Below are positions 32,133 through 45,297 of a DNA stretch of 64,000 nucleotides, piece by piece. The notes beneath the pieces were generated by a model. The model was not told where the DNA came from and did no database searches. It was given only the letters and a program-made list of their open reading frames with translations. The stretch spans positions 26,598,001-26,662,000 of the forward strand of contig JBHGNT010000002.1 of assembly GCA_043228905.1 (NCBI GenBank). The letters are read 5' to 3'. The position numbers and the translations under genes were made by a program. This stretch comes from Azolla caroliniana (lineage: Eukaryota; Polypodiophyta). How positions within the stretch are numbered: position 1 is the stretch's first letter; the number at the start of each line of letters is the position of its first letter.

Positions 32133-35099
32133 AAGAAATATTGGTAATTTTTCATAAAGATTTATTTCCATTTACTGTAGATGTTTGCTCTAAGACATTT
32201 GGAGATGAATTATTCAAGGGTTGACATTGTTGATATTATAATTTTGTGCAACAATTTGTTAACACTTTCACTAACATAAATTACATTATATTGCTCAAAA
32301 CAATTTGTTGGTGGCCCCATTGTTGGATGCTAGGTTTTTGCATGAAATAGTTGTACCCATCACTGGTCAAATCTCATATAGAAACATGACTATATCCATC
32401 TTCAAATAAATTCTATTTATGTATGATATGCGTATACACATCCAAATAGACATATATGCATATAGTAAAGTAAAACAACTCATATAGATACTGATATTAG
32501 TAAGACCCTTGCCCTCTTTATTTGTTCTATCTTCACGTTCTCAGTTTATTCTTTCTTGATTTGTAATCTTTGAAAAGCATAAGACATTATAGTTGTCATA
32601 TACTAATAAGTAAACTTATAATGCGGAATTGTTTGTAGAAGAATGGCCAATATAAAGGTGTGAACTTACACTATCTTTCCATGAATATGTGGTGTAATTT
32701 TATACTCGTATCCTAGAGTAGAACCTCCTTGTGAAATGAATCTATTTATACATAAATATTAAGAATAAAAGTATAATTACAACTTAACACAACGTAATCT
32801 ACTAAAGGTCTTGCTTGTCAAATGGTTATATTGTAATGGATGGTGCAAATTAAAGATTGGTTTGATTAAGCATCGAGTTAGTGCAATATAAATATTTATG
32901 CTAGGTTATAGGCTATAGCTAAACAACATTGATTGGCAATGGGTCGTACTCTTCTTTTACTTTTCAATGAGCAAACCTTTCTAAAATAATGACAGCGATC
33001 CTCTTTGAGCTTTGGAGTTTATGGAGACACATCACTTCAACAATCAAATGTTTATATTATAATGGATTGCAATTTGCCACCTCTAAAAAAGAAAGAAAGA
33101 ATTATGTGTTAAATATCTACATAAAATTGAAATGTTCTCAAAAATAATTTTTCTAATAATGATCACGACACCTAATAAAATGCATCTCGAAAACAACATT
33201 GTTTTTTACATGACACATGTTTTGCTTATCTCCAATGTATACGAAACAAATAAAGTTTTTTGCCACTTTGTGAAGATTTCATGGTTTCAAGGTCAAATAC
33301 ATAGATTTGGTAGATAAATCAACTGCCACGAAAGTTTATATGCATGTTAATGGCCAATTACAATGTTTACAATGTTTCCATCTTCTAATAGAGATGACTC
33401 CCTTCTTGTGCTCTTAAATTGGGTGAAGTGAGGCAATCATTTTTGCTCCATTACATCAAAAGTAGCTTCTCCATAGAAAAACCATATTTTAAGAGTTCCT
33501 TCCACATACGAATATTATGCTTGATTTGTATTATTCCACCATGATGCAATCATGTCAATTAAGCGATTTATAGTTACTCACGAAAAAGTTTGGATTTTGG
33601 GGCATGAGGAAGACGCACATATTCTCTTATTTGTTCCAATGCACATTAGAAGCTTTAACCTTTCAATGAAAATAAGGTTAAAGAATATCTCAGATGAAAT
33701 TGCTCATTTTCCAATGAAACCCCACAAAAATAGTCTAAACTAGCTAGTATTTAGTGGTATGACAACCTTGTGAAAAGTGGAAGCACTTATTCCAATGTCC
33801 AACATATATCCTTTTATAATTTAGGTGTCCGATCAAATGGAGTGTATTGGAGAATCTCAAGTGAATGAATGTTCCCATAATAAAGAAGTTATATAAGTAA
33901 AAGCTGTAATGTAGATATAATAACAAATTGAGAGTGAAAATTTATGAATCCAATGGGTACTATTCAAAGGTTACATGTACGGGATGGGAAAGTGGAATAA
34001 ATGTACAATGGCTTAGATAGGGCTCAAAATATATTTGGGATAGAGAGAGAAAATTGAAAGAAAAAATTAAGTGCACCAAACCGTATCCCACGAGTAATAC
34101 TTGGGAAAAAAACATCTCTCATCAACTTTACCGATTCAAGGGGGGTTTGCACTTATCCATACAAATTCTTGTCCTCATTGACTTCAAATTTCCCACTTGC
34201 TACAAATTCTCAAAATCATAGTGTATTAACATTTTTCCTTTGTCACACGTACCTTCTCTATATCCGCCAAACATCTTACCATTTTTATTATAACGTTTGA
34301 TTGCGAACTCACATTTCAAATATGTGTATGGGAAAATGAACTAATTCAATTCAATGTTTGGTTAAGTTATCTCAGCATCCAAAATTTGAAGTATTAAAAT
34401 TCATTTCCAAAAAGAATACAAAAACATCTCAAACATGACAACATTTGAAATTCAAAAAACATTCATCACAATTAAATGATGGTCCATCTCATCTACATAT
34501 ATGCTCTATTGAGGAGGAATAAGCACCCATCATAGAGTCCTAACAAAGAGCCACTAAGGAACCAACAATTTGAGAGGACATTATCAATTATATGTGTATA
34601 ATGTGAGACATGGTACATATTGAAGAAGATATCATTTGAATTATGTAACATTATTCTTGCTAAAGGTGTTCACAAGATGCCATGTTTTTATGGAGCAACT
34701 CATTGGATTTGCCGAAGTGGTGAGGAGATGGTTTGTTGGTTGAAATGGATTGAAGCAAGCACCCCCGTGGAATCAGAAGTTCAACTCATGAAGTTAGAAC
34801 AATTTCAACATAACAATCTTGCTCATATTGTATGTGGACAACGTGTTGATCATGAGTAATTCAATGAGAAAATTTGGGCTTTTAAGCTCAAGTTGAGCTT
34901 CAATTTGATGTGAAGAACTTAAAAGGAAACAACCACATGGGGCAATATGTAAATTTCTTGAGAGAGGAACAAATAAGAGGATTTGCTTGTTCAAAGTGAC
35001 ATACATTAGCAATATTTGATGACTTGAGATTGATTAAGAAGGATTTCCTATATTTTGACCCTACATGTTAGTTGGCACTAAATGTTTGTACTAGTTCCT
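32133..35099. other. AT-rich stretch without recognisable genes
   Basis: Only short open frames with no recognisable protein features. No TIRs, long tandem repeats or RNA genes were spotted. Confidence 0.6.
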
Positions 35100-35640
35100 A
35101 ATTGATAGCCAGCCTATTGCATGCAATGGTGGGCATTAGACCTTATATATTCTTCACTATTGCAGTAGTTAGCATTTTCATGTCAAATATTGGAAAGTAT
35201 ATTCAAAAGTAGTGAAAGGTGTTATGGAGTAGTTGAGAGGTACAATGATCCTATGATCCTAGGCCTTAATCTTGGAGCAAATGAAGTGGCAATAACTAGT
35301 TTCTCACACTTTGACTAAGTTGGTCGTGGAGAAAAAAAGGAAGTAGACATCATCGTATGTAATTGAGTTAGCAAAAGGGACAATATCATCGAGTTAAAGA
35401 CTCTACAAGGGCAAGCCAATGTTGACAACAGAAGTGGAACTTCTTGTGGCTAATGAAACAAGCAAGGAAGCATTGTGGCTTTCTAGCTTGACACTCAACA
35501 ACATAAGGGTGGCCCTCCACAATGACAATCAAAGTTTGATAGCTTTCGCATATAATCCAATCTTTCACACAAACGCAAAGTATGCTAGTGTGTGGCTTCA
35601 CTTCATTTGAAACTTGTATGCACCAATCACCGCTCTCTAC
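35100..35640 (+). pseudogene. C4: decayed copia RNase H remnant
   Basis: Conceptual reading across several stops gives LLHAMVGIRP and VVSIFMSNIGK, equivalent to the conserved LMYAMV..RPDIA and SRFMSNPGK blocks. Then in one frame (35419-35610) come TEVELLVANETSKEALWL, LHNDNQSLIAFAYNPIFH and a final HFI, the copia RNase H C-terminus. No LTRs nearby. Confidence 0.7.
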
Positions 35641-37829
35641 ATGGCCTATTTGTTAGTAGGATGGTCCAAAACTTTGGTGTGTGGTAATTCCCTCTAATAA
35701 AATAATACCCTACAATTCTGATGGATTATTTGTTAATTATTGATTCTAGGTTCCAAGAATATGAGTACTTCATAGATTGTTCCTACTGGCATGATTAATA
35801 TACAAAATGTAAATATAAAAGCCACAACCATTATTTGGAAGTGACCATCTAATGAAGCCATATTACTATTTATGACATGGCAATGGTCATGACAAAAGTG
35901 GCTTAATAATTCAAAATCATTGACATCACTAATATTGGAAATACAAAGTAAAGATGAATAAAATTAGAGGTTCAACACATACACATATACAACATTTATC
36001 CCCTTTTAGAGCTCCTAATTGATGTGAGCAACAATATAACAACCCACCCTTAATATAGATTTGAATATCTCATTTCGAAACTTTGAAGAATTTAAAATGT
36101 AGTCAACACCCAATATTTCATATCTTAAAGTGGAGCGTTGAAAGATTAAATAGTCTAACCAAAATCATTGGGCAAAGATATATCAATGGACAAATGAGCC
36201 AAGCTGAGTGCTCCCTAATTTGCACGTTGCAAGTAAATAAACAATAATTCATTCTAATTCGCAAAATTCAAGGAAAACAATATAAAAGGCACCAATCTTT
36301 TTCTTCCTTACAAGTTACAACATACATTGAAAGACGAATAGATGTAATCATAAAACTGGACAACAAATGTCCTTACAACCCAAATTTGTGTTCTTGAAAT
36401 TCAAAGCACACTTGAGTATGTATAGTTTGAAGGTTATGTTGTAGGAGTCAGTGTGTGTGAGAGAGATGATTGATTATCATTGTCGTCCTTGGAAGGAAAA
36501 TAACATGCACTGTGGGGCATATAAATGGTAGTATAGAAAGATTTTAGTAATTATGTGGTCACATGTTGTTCAAGAGAGTTTTACCATGATCAAATGTGGA
36601 GCCTCTGTAAGTGCCTAGGCCCTAGAAGGCAATGAGTGTCGAAGCATGACCCAAGCAAGTCAAGGGGGAAAGCCTTGAGACATGCACTTGGCAATTTTGT
36701 AACCATCCATAATTATAACCATGGTTCAACACTTGATGCTTACAATGGTCAAGACTAACAAAATTGTGAGAAAGAGGATTAACATATGATATTGGCTATA
36801 AAAGAAAACAATTAAGTTTTTCAATCTACATCCATGCTTAATAATTTGTAATCACAAAGTCCACAAATGCACACGTCTACTTTTAATGATTTGCAATGAT
36901 AAACAATTAAATATATATTGGAGTTTCATGTTTGCATGATGCATCTCAATGTAATGAAAAACCAAAATAAGATAAAATGCGCGGGTTTGTATTACATTTG
37001 GTGTTAAAATAAGAGCTCCAATTGCCAATTATCATCCTCAATGGTCTGTAAATACGTATGAGTAGATACAATGTCTTGTTTACAGCGAAAGGTCGATGAA
37101 ACTATCAAAACACAAACATGATTTTTTGTATAACCAGAAACATGAGACAACCTGTTATATATTCTTGCTCAAAAAAAAGTTGGAACACATTTCTTAGTCA
37201 TGTTTGTTTCCCCAATCTGTTGTTCAGAACTTGGACTCTAATATGCACATAGAACACTAGAAAGATCACAAATCCCTACCAATATGCACATGTTATATAC
37301 AATTGCATGATTAATAAGATTTTGAAATGATTTGTCCATCTTAATTTGAATTCACCGATCTTTATGATAATATCACCATTACTACCTTACCTAGTATGAT
37401 CGAAATAACCTATCATCCCATTACACAGCAGATATTTTGATCGTTAGGGAAATCTATAGACGTCCAAATCCTTCACGATAAATGAGAACAGTTCAACTAC
37501 CATCCATCATAATTGGATTGATCCAAGGTCTATCTTGAGTGTGTTTTCAAAGTCTCCGCAATATCTTATTCTTATAATATTACTTTGAAAACAATAAGAA
37601 CGAATTGATTGAGTCAGTTTTAGCAATAAATACAACTCATCTTGCAAAATAAACTCTTTCCCTCATGCACTAACATCCTAGCCATAGCAAGCACATGGGC
37701 GTGCACACACAAATGGGTGACATAATGCAAGTAATATATTCATCCAGCTAAAAGGAATTCCACGAAACATGAACTATCCAGCAAGAGTAAAGTATATAAT
37801 ACATGAGAACAAGACTTCTTCGAATCCAT
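35641..37829. other. Intergenic, downstream of the GRAS gene
   Basis: AT-rich, no ORF with recognisable content. It would include the GRAS 3' UTR, but no cleavage site can be assigned with confidence. Confidence 0.55.
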
Positions 37830-40016
37830 CTAGCCCAAAAGGCTCTCTTCTGGAGGGGCCTTCCAAGTAGACATAGCATGCAACATTCGACCTTTCCAAC
37901 CCATCAACAAATATTGGCTATCTTGAGAAACTGTATACTCTTTATGCCAAGACTCAAGCATGTGTTGAGTATTATTCTTGATCTCTTCATCCAATGGCAA
38001 CTGTTGAAACCCAACTTCTTCGGTTACAAGTTGCCAATGCTTGTATTTATCGACCCGATCCACAACCTCTGCCCCTTCGCACGCAACAATATTCAATATT
38101 GCCTTGCCCAATATCTCACTTTCAAACACAATCCGATCTGTCTTCTCCTTCTCAATGAAATTATCCAACATGTCGAACACACTCTCAAAGTGGAAAAGTG
38201 CTTCTTTAAAGCGCCGGGTAAAGAAGGGAGTGCTGTATGAACCTGTCACTATTCCTTGAATATAAACCTCGGGATTGATATCTCGCCCTTGCTTTAAGAG
38301 CTTTGATCGTACCATTGGGGAATCAAGGGTATCATCCATCACATACCGGAGTAATGAAGCCGAAATTACCACCAAAACTTCACCTTCTTTTCGGTATGGA
38401 CTAACAAAATCTTGCATACGGAGATCCTCTCTAACACCCGCCCATGCCGTGTATTGAAACGGAACTCCACATTTGGCCGCATATGCTTCTAACAACCTTC
38501 CTATCTTCTGAACAGCCTCTAGAACGATATCTGTCCGAGCGGGCAACATCGAATAATGAGGGAATCCAAGCCCAATAATGTGAACCTCAGGTGGGCCACC
38601 TGGCCTATCAGCAAGAGCCTTGAAAAGAGCAGGATATTGGAAACCATCTATTTGAAGCTCAAGTATGTGGAGTTTTGATGCCCCCTTAGCCACATTCAAG
38701 ATTGTATGATTGATGAAGTAATGGTAAGCTTTCACAAAGGGGCAATGCTCCATATACATGTATATGGACTTCAAAATCTCCGCTGCCGATGGTCGTCTCT
38801 CCAGAAGACCTAAATATAGAGGCCATCCAGTACCCGAGAATCTAGCTTCCATAGCTTCAGCAAAATAGTATGCAAGCCTCTCTGAACCACTTCCATACGG
38901 TGTTGCATATTGTCTAACCTTCTTTAGTATCTCAATGGCTCTTTTAGTGTTGTTTACCCCAACTGCATACGCGCATTGAAGCAGCAAATCATTCAATTCT
39001 ACACACTCTTGATCCCCATCTTTGATGATTCGAGACTTTCCACCACTTCCTCGTTTGGAGCTCTCTTTTCTAGGCTTTAAGATCCGACCGGTCTTCTCTG
39101 ACTTTTGCCCTTTGTGCCCATGCGAACGCACCCCAATATCATCTTGACTTCCCACTCTAGCTGTTTTAATATCTTGACTATGACTATGACCCCGACCGTG
39201 GACCCGACCCCGACCCTCCTGACCTTTAACTTGACCATTTATGAAGGTTTCAGTAGTGCTTGTGGAGGAGCTCGTAGGCTTATTGACGGGCCCTCGCAAG
39301 CTAGTGAGAAGTAGCTCATTCCTAGAGGGTTCAGATATGGTACTCACAGACAAAAGCGATGATGAAGAGGCGGTTTCCATGTCGAGATAGGTTAAGTGTA
39401 AATTACTTAGAGAATCATAACAAGAATCGTCGGAGATTGACGATATGCTACCGTCATCTGGCGAAACCGGGGAATCTCCTTCTATCTTCAACGCCAGAGC
39501 CGGAGAATCTTCTTTCAAAAGCGCGGCCATTTCTGATGCTTTTGCTTGGTATGCAACGAATTCTCCTATGTTGAGGAAGGGATGATTGATAGCAGGTTCA
39601 TCATCCTCGGCGAGAATACCTGAGATGAAGGATAAGGCCGGATCCATCAACGGCTCGAACCGTCCAGTGACATCGTACAAGGACGATGAAGACGGTTGGA
39701 TCTCATTGTATGTGGTTCCTTGGATCTCGTCATATGAGGGAAGTATAATTGTGTCAAATGATGATTGTTGGAGCTCTTCATATTGGGGCTGTCTTATCTC
39801 ATCGAATGACAATCGCTGGACCTCGTCATGTGAGGGCCGGTGGACCTCCTCAGAAGACAGCCTTCGCACAGCCGGGTACTGTGAACTCAGATTCCGGTTT
39901 CTTGCGTCGATTTCCTTTTGCGTTTGTTGGTAGATCTCTTGTAAAACAGCCGAGAAACTAGAATTATCAAACCCGGCACGGGCTTCCTCTTTGCTTTCCA
40001 TGACTCTAGAAATCAT
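37830..40016 (-). CDS. LISCL-type GRAS transcriptional regulator
   Basis: 728 codons without an intron. The GRAS domain spans about residues 338-719: a leucine-rich region (VELNDLLLQCAYAV), an altered VHIID block (LHILELQIDGFQYPALFKAL, 449-468; canonical form has HIIDFGI..GFQWP), a second leucine-rich stretch, the PFYRE region (TPFFTRRFKEALFHFESVFDML, 596-617 in part), and SAW ending GWKGRMLHAMSTW (706-718). LISCL membership also rests on the N-terminal ALSFISGILAEDDEP motif (127-141). Residues 52-115 hold degenerate copies of an S-F/Y-D-E-I-Q unit; 262-332 is basic and could carry nuclear targeting. The second ATG (40001, residue 6) has a stronger context. Such proteins act in the nucleus as transcription co-regulators. 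No stops or shifts; likely a real gene. Confidence 0.92.
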   Translation of the reverse strand: MISRVMESKEEARAGFDNSSFSAVLQEIYQQTQKEIDARNRNLSSQYPAVRRLSSEEVHRPSHDEVQRLSFDEIRQPQYEELQQSSFDTIILPSYDEIQGTTYNEIQPSSSSLYDVTGRFEPLMDPALSFISGILAEDDEPAINHPFLNIGEFVAYQAKASEMAALLKEDSPALALKIEGDSPVSPDDGSISSISDDSCYDSLSNLHLTYLDMETASSSSLLSVSTISEPSRNELLLTSLRGPVNKPTSSSTSTTETFINGQVKGQEGRGRVHGRGHSHSQDIKTARVGSQDDIGVRSHGHKGQKSEKTGRILKPRKESSKRGSGGKSRIIKDGDQECVELNDLLLQCAYAVGVNNTKRAIEILKKVRQYATPYGSGSERLAYYFAEAMEARFSGTGWPLYLGLLERRPSAAEILKSIYMYMEHCPFVKAYHYFINHTILNVAKGASKLHILELQIDGFQYPALFKALADRPGGPPEVHIIGLGFPHYSMLPARTDIVLEAVQKIGRLLEAYAAKCGVPFQYTAWAGVREDLRMQDFVSPYRKEGEVLVVISASLLRYVMDDTLDSPMVRSKLLKQGRDINPEVYIQGIVTGSYSTPFFTRRFKEALFHFESVFDMLDNFIEKEKTDRIVFESEILGKAILNIVACEGAEVVDRVDKYKHWQLVTEEVGFQQLPLDEEIKNNTQHMLESWHKEYTVSQDSQYLLMGWKGRMLHAMSTWKAPPEESLLG

Positions 40017-40551
40017 TCTATCTATCTATCTACTCGGAATACAGATCTTTGCCTTTTAAGTGCTCCTTATAAGATATACACATGGTCGAATATCCATCAA
40101 TTCATATCACCTGGAAGGAAGACGAAAACACACACACACACACAAACATAAACACACTCGCTCACAGTTACAGATCAAATTTAAAAAGCTTTTAGAAACG
40201 AAGAAAGTCTTCCTCTTCCTCCTCCTCTTCTTTAATTCGATACCTGTAAGAAGTTCGATTTTGCTTTGAATTTTCCGCACAGACTCTCTAAACTTCTTCT
40301 CCTTGTTCCTCTTCTACTTGGTGCTCTCCTCCTTCTCCTTCTTCTCCTTCTTGTTTTTCTACTTCTCCTCCTTCAATTGCAGGAAAAACCCTGCCAGAGC
40401 AGCTGGATGGGGAGCCTTAACAAAACCAGTTAGTTGGAGGAGACAGGACTCAAACCCTAACAGAGCAGAGCAGAGAAGAGAGAGAGAGAGAGATGATGAT
40501 GATGATGTAGAAAGAGAGAGAAAAAGGAACAAATAAAAAGTCTTAGGCAAG

Positions 40552-40594
<43 letters not shown>

Positions 40595-40600
40595 AGATTG
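40017..40600 (-). promoter_or_regulatory. Presumed 5' leader/promoter region of the GRAS gene
   Basis: CT-rich on the + strand (purine-rich on the transcribed strand) over 40200-40400, typical of plant leaders. (GA)n at 40484-40496 and 40555-40590. A potential 3' splice site (CTTACAG/GTATCG on the - strand, near 40243) could belong to a 5'-UTR intron. No TATA box can be fixed. Confidence 0.4.
40555..40590 (+). repeat. (GA)n microsatellite
   Basis: About 18 GA units upstream of the GRAS gene. A 15-base poly-C run follows at 40668-40682. Confidence 0.9.
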
Positions 40601-42334
40601 AAGAGTTTTTTTAATGCACATGGATGGATGGCCATTGAAGTTTCAACTTGTCCACCACCACACATCTCCCCCCCCCCCCCCCAAATGAAACCCCATGAAA
40701 ACATGTATGTATATTAACTGTGTGTGGAAAACAACCTAGGGACCAATGAATGGATCCAATGGATCCAACACTCTCGTCCATCTTGTGCCCAACCGCTAAT
40801 GGTCATGGCTCACTCAGTGATGGACACTCTTTGCTCATAAACGAATCCCGAATCACGCCCAATAAACCTCCGTGCCTACCACCAAATACATACACAAAAA
40901 AGAAGCATTGCGTATATATCCCAATCATAACGCACAATCGATATCTGGAAATGAGGGAAACGATCTATGTAGATCTCTACTCTTGGGTTGACCAATGTAA
41001 ATTACGCAAACACCCCATAGTCTTGGTGTCAAGTATTGACATGGTGTATCTTGTGAAATGTGAGAAATGTAACCTCAAATTTGACAAGCAAGCGCACAAT
41101 GTATGCATTGAATGATGAGTGCTATCATCCACTTGAACGATGCATGGAAACCATTTTGCACGCTACTAGTCCACGTCTCGTTGGAGCTAATCCCAAAGGT
41201 ATTTGCCCCCAATTAATACCCTCCAAACGAAGACCTTTGTTAAAAATCGCAATTTAGAATGCCAAATACATTTCAAGACTTGTCACTATCCATAATCAAA
41301 ATTACATACCTTCCTTCTTGTTCAACATTAGATGATAGCCATTGAAGAGATGATGGATTAATGGTACAAGCAATCACTAGTCCCTCGAAAAAACTAAGTT
41401 TGACCCCATCAATGCCAATCAACCCATGGTTGCGCTTTGGTTGTATAGATGAAAGACGCTACATCAAAGTTATACTTTGTAGTTGCTACCAAATGAACCC
41501 ATAATTGGGTGGGATGCGTGATCATTGTTGCACCTCAACAAAGTTTAAAAAGGTGTACTTGAAATAACCAAGGCTATGACGTCTAATGCATGAGCCTATC
41601 ATTCAACTTGCTTGCCATCTATCGTAACATTCAATAGCAATGGATATGCCAAATGTTATTCAATAGAGCTTTTTCCAACCACTAATCCTTACTGTCCCAA
41701 ACATTCCAAATGCCTCGCATTACAGAAGATGGGGCAAGACTTTCCCCAATTATTATGTAATGCAAATGCCAAGGAATTTTGATCTCGTACGTGCATCCTT
41801 TCCTCAATTATATTCTCAAGTGAAGGTTGTAGAAACATGAAAGAATCATTTGCAAAAGCTTGCGTTACCAAATGTCGTCTAGATAGAGATCCACAATATC
41901 ACAATTAGTTGTAAACCTTGATAATATCACCAACAAGGGATAGGTAACTAACTATAATAACCAACAACAAACAATTTTCTAAGTGGGCATCCTTGACAAA
42001 CAGATCTCAGGAGAGAAAATCTAATATAACTCCACGATTAACCATTACTTAGGAGATGACATCTAGCATGGTTGAGAACTCATTGTATGCATTACCTTTG
42101 AAACAAAGGACCAATTATCATGATCGTAATATTTCTCCAAATCTAACTACACCACACTCAATTCCTTATGAGCATGTTAAGCATAATCCATGGCCATTTG
42201 AACATTACGCATTTTATGTTGCAATACCCTTTGGAATCAATTTATCAAGATGTTTATAAATACCTTATAGAGCCCCCCATCAAGAGAAATAAGTCTCCAT
42301 CACTTAAATGACTTAGGTGATGTCATCTTTGGGA
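40601..42334. other. Intergenic stretch without recognisable genes
   Basis: Short open frames only. The longest (40750-41115, 121 codons) has no family features and biased composition; not called. Confidence 0.55.
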
Positions 42335-43205
42335 CTAATTTGATGGGACCAACCTTCCAAGCTTGAGGCATACAACCAAAATCCCAACAATGTAGGAACT
42401 ATCGAATACACCTGAGATCTTGTTTGAACCAAATAGGATTCCAAGGTCTTGTGTGCCCACTAGGTATCTGAATATATGCTTGACTGTGTTCCAGTGATGT
42501 TGCCCAAGATTGTGCATAAATCTATCGACGACTCCTATGGCATGAGCTATATTTGGTCGTGTTGTGACCATCGCATACATCAAGGAGTCGACTGTTGGTG
42601 CATACGGTAATGACTTCATAATTTCCCCCTCAGTCTCGTTGAGACAAACAAAGTCTAATAGGGAGCAGGGTTGAAGCAGATTTGGCTGACTACATGTTGA
42701 AGCACTCTAAGACACGTCAGATGTAGTTGGCTTGAGACAGGAACAATTGTTGTTGATTATAGAGCTGACTAATCTTCATACAAAAAATGTGTCGAGCCGG
42801 ACCTAAGTTCGTCATTACGAACTTCAACTGCAGTTGCCGAATGAGATCGGTAAGCTCTCCAGCATGCTGGCCGAAGAGAAGCATATCATCCACGTATAGG
42901 ATGAGGAAGATGGGTGATCCATCTAGAGCCGTTTTGGAAAAGAGGTAGTGGTCCTCATCGCTCTTAAAGAAGCCAATTGATTGTATTAAGTCGTGTATTT
43001 CTTGTACCATTGTCTTGGGGCCTGCTTCAGGCCATAAAGACTCTTCTTGAGTCGGCAGACTAGATGCTCTTGGCCGGGTGTCATGAAACCTTTCGCTTGT
43101 TCCATATAAATCTCTTCCTCTAGAGCACCATGGAGGAAGGCCGTCTTGACGTCTAGTTGAATCAATTCCAAATCTTCGGCGATTACAACGCCGAGCAAAA
43201 ATCAT
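42335..43205 (-). pseudogene. C2 RT and RNase H start
   Basis: A frame break near 43010 divides RT: QLDVKTAFLHGALEEEIYMEQ and SLYGLKQAPRQW lie in one frame, IQSIGFFKSDEDHYLF and the catalytic YVDDMLLFG in the next. TNLGPARHIFCMKI follows. The RNase H-side block DSLMYAMVTTRPNIAHAIGVV with FRYLVGTQDLG occupies 42440-42600. Closely related to C1 by eye. Confidence 0.83.
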
Positions 43206-43445
43206 AGGGTGGTCACATCTTCAATGGTTTGGTCTTCAAAGAAAACAACGTCTCGACTTCTGATCACTTTCTTGCTAATAGGATCCCAAAATCTATACCC
43301 AAACTCATTCTCTGAATATCCAAGAAAAGTGCATTGTTTGGTTGTAAGGCAAGCTTGGGTCTCTCATCCCTAGGAATGTGCACAAATGCTCTACAACCAA
43401 AGACCCTTAGATGCTTATAAGAAACATCTTTCCCCATCCATTATC
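43206..43445 (-). pseudogene. Copia integrase C-terminal piece of a different family inside C2
   Basis: On the - strand it reads like HLRVFGCRAFVHIPRDERPK, then QPNNALFL in place of a CIFIGY block, then the SRDVVFFEDQTIED block, a sequence order typical of Tnt1-like integrase C-termini. C1 and the rest of C2 have a different version (FGCEAYTLI in C1). It sits between two halves of the C2 RT, so it came from another element. Confidence 0.65.
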
Positions 43446-43849
43446 ACCACTAGTGAAAATATTTCGTCGAAGTCGATGCCATATTCCTGTTTGAAACCCT
43501 TCATGACTAGTTTGGCTTTCTACTTGGGATTGGCCAAATTAGACGTCTCTGAAGACCCATTTGCATGGAAGAGCACGTCCATTCTTCGGCAATTTGACTA
43601 AGTCCCAAGTTTGATTGTGCCATATGGAGTTCATTTTAGATTCCATTGCTAGATGCCACGTGGTTGGGTCGGCACATGTTGAAGCTTCTTCATACTTATA
43701 AGCTCGCTGCCATCCATGAGGAAGTGTCTAGGAGTGTATCTCTCTGGAGGTCAAGACAATCTCTTAGATCTTCGTGGAATGACTAGGCTATCATGATCTA
43801 GTACAATCGTGCTATTGAATATGGGTATATAATGGACGTATTCATACTG

Positions 43850-44080
43850 TCCCACTTGGACAAACTAGGTTTAGGAAAAATATGTAAATATGTCAAAGGG
43901 TAGTTGCCATAGCCTAGTTAGTATATAACTGGCTTTGTAACCTAGTTCGGAGTTGTTGTCATTCTTGAATTGTAACGTTTGAAATCAGACAGTTACATTG
44001 TGTGCCTCTTTGTCTCTTTCTATTACATTCTCTCTCATGATATCGATCTTTGATAAGTTGTTTTACTAATCTTCATTCTC
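43850..44080 (+). repeat. Partial copia LTR in opposite orientation within C2
   Basis: Contains TATGTAAATATGTCAAAGGGTAG and GTAACCTAG blocks shared, in the same order, with the C0 LTR (24640-24720) and, reversed, with the C1 LTR. It ends CTCAAC followed by TTGGTGATC, a degraded PBS-like sequence. It interrupts the linker between integrase and RT. Confidence 0.6.
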
Positions 44081-44132
44081 AACTTGGTGATCTTCATCAC
44101 ATAGTGTTGTTCGTATTTCCGCTTTGACGGCC

Positions 44133-45297
44133 TTAGTCTCCAACATGTGCTTGGCACATTCGTACTTCGGATGGTCCGAAGCCAAATAATTCAGTTGAAT
44201 TGGCTCTTTCCTCTCTATTTGGCTCGACTGAATTGGGAATTGATATTTTGGCTACTTGTGAAGCTGACCTCGTGTTCTGTGTTGGGTCATCGGGAAGAGT
44301 CAGAAAATCCGGAAAGGAGACTCTTCTGACTTCAATTGGCCTTTCGTCCGCCTTGTGCATTCTCGTCTCATTGAAGACGATGTCCGAACTTTGGGCGACT
44401 TGTCTATTTTTAGGATCCTAGAGTTGGTAGCTAAAGTTGTCGTCTAGTTTGTAACTAAGGAAAATGCATTTCCGAGGTCTTGCTTCAAGGTTTCGGCAAT
44501 CATGTTTCGATACAAGGCCAAATGCTTCGCACCCGAAAATCTGTAGCTTCTCATAATTCAGCATCTTGCAGATCCAAAGCTCCTGTGGGATTTGAAGTCC
44601 TAGATGCCTACTCGATGACATATATGATTATGTGCACAACAGTGAGAAGCACCTTTGCCTAGAAACCATCTGAAAGTCTGGAGTGATGCAGCATGAAAAC
44701 TATTCTTTCTTGAATTGTCAGATTCATTCTATTTGCGATTTCATTCTGCTCTAGATGGTGGGGTGTTGTATATTCTCGTTTAATGTCACGTTACCGACAA
44801 AATATGACGAATTCTTTAGATTTGTACTTTCCATTATCAGACCACAAGCATTTCAGTTGTCGGCTGGTCTGATTCTCCACCATTGCAAGCCATTCTTGAA
44901 AGATCGTGAACACTCGATCTTTGGTTTTGGCAAGATACGTCCACACCTTTCGTGTCAAATCGTCAATGAATGTGACAAAGTAGGAAGTGTTGCCGAGAGA
45001 CTAATGTGGCATCGGGCCACAAATGTCCGAATGGACCAAATCGACTGGACTTGATTTTCTCGGTGTGGTCGTAGGGTGTAATGCCGCGGCTTGCTTGCCA
45101 TAATGGCAATGCTCGCAGAATTGGTGGTCGGAGAAGGAGAGCTTGGGGATGTAGTTGGCTCTAGATAGGTGTGTGATCTTGGCTTTGCTGAGATGGCCAA
45201 GTCGGCCATGCCATAACAACGACACATGAATGTCTAACAAGAATAAGTCACTCTCTCTGAGAGTGATATAGAATGGGCAGAATAAATGTACTGTCAA
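44133..45297 (-). pseudogene. C2 integrase and linker pieces
   Basis: GAG-pre-integrase and integrase finger at 45001-45297 (HGRLGHLSKAKI ... FCEHCHYGK). C-terminal part at 44418-44621 (FGCEAFGLV, KCIFLSYKLD). The linker 44133-44360 resembles that of C1 (ERPIEVRRVSF, NTRSASQVA). The catalytic core between is broken by stops. Confidence 0.8.

Noticed and set aside
34620-34859. 79-codon frame in AT-rich DNA, possible small gene
   Set aside because: No family features and no support beyond being open. It may be a further eroded piece of the copia remnant C4, but the similarity is too weak to claim.
40750-41115. 121-codon frame upstream of the GRAS gene
   Set aside because: No recognisable domain, no splice or promoter context, and ordinary AT-rich surroundings.
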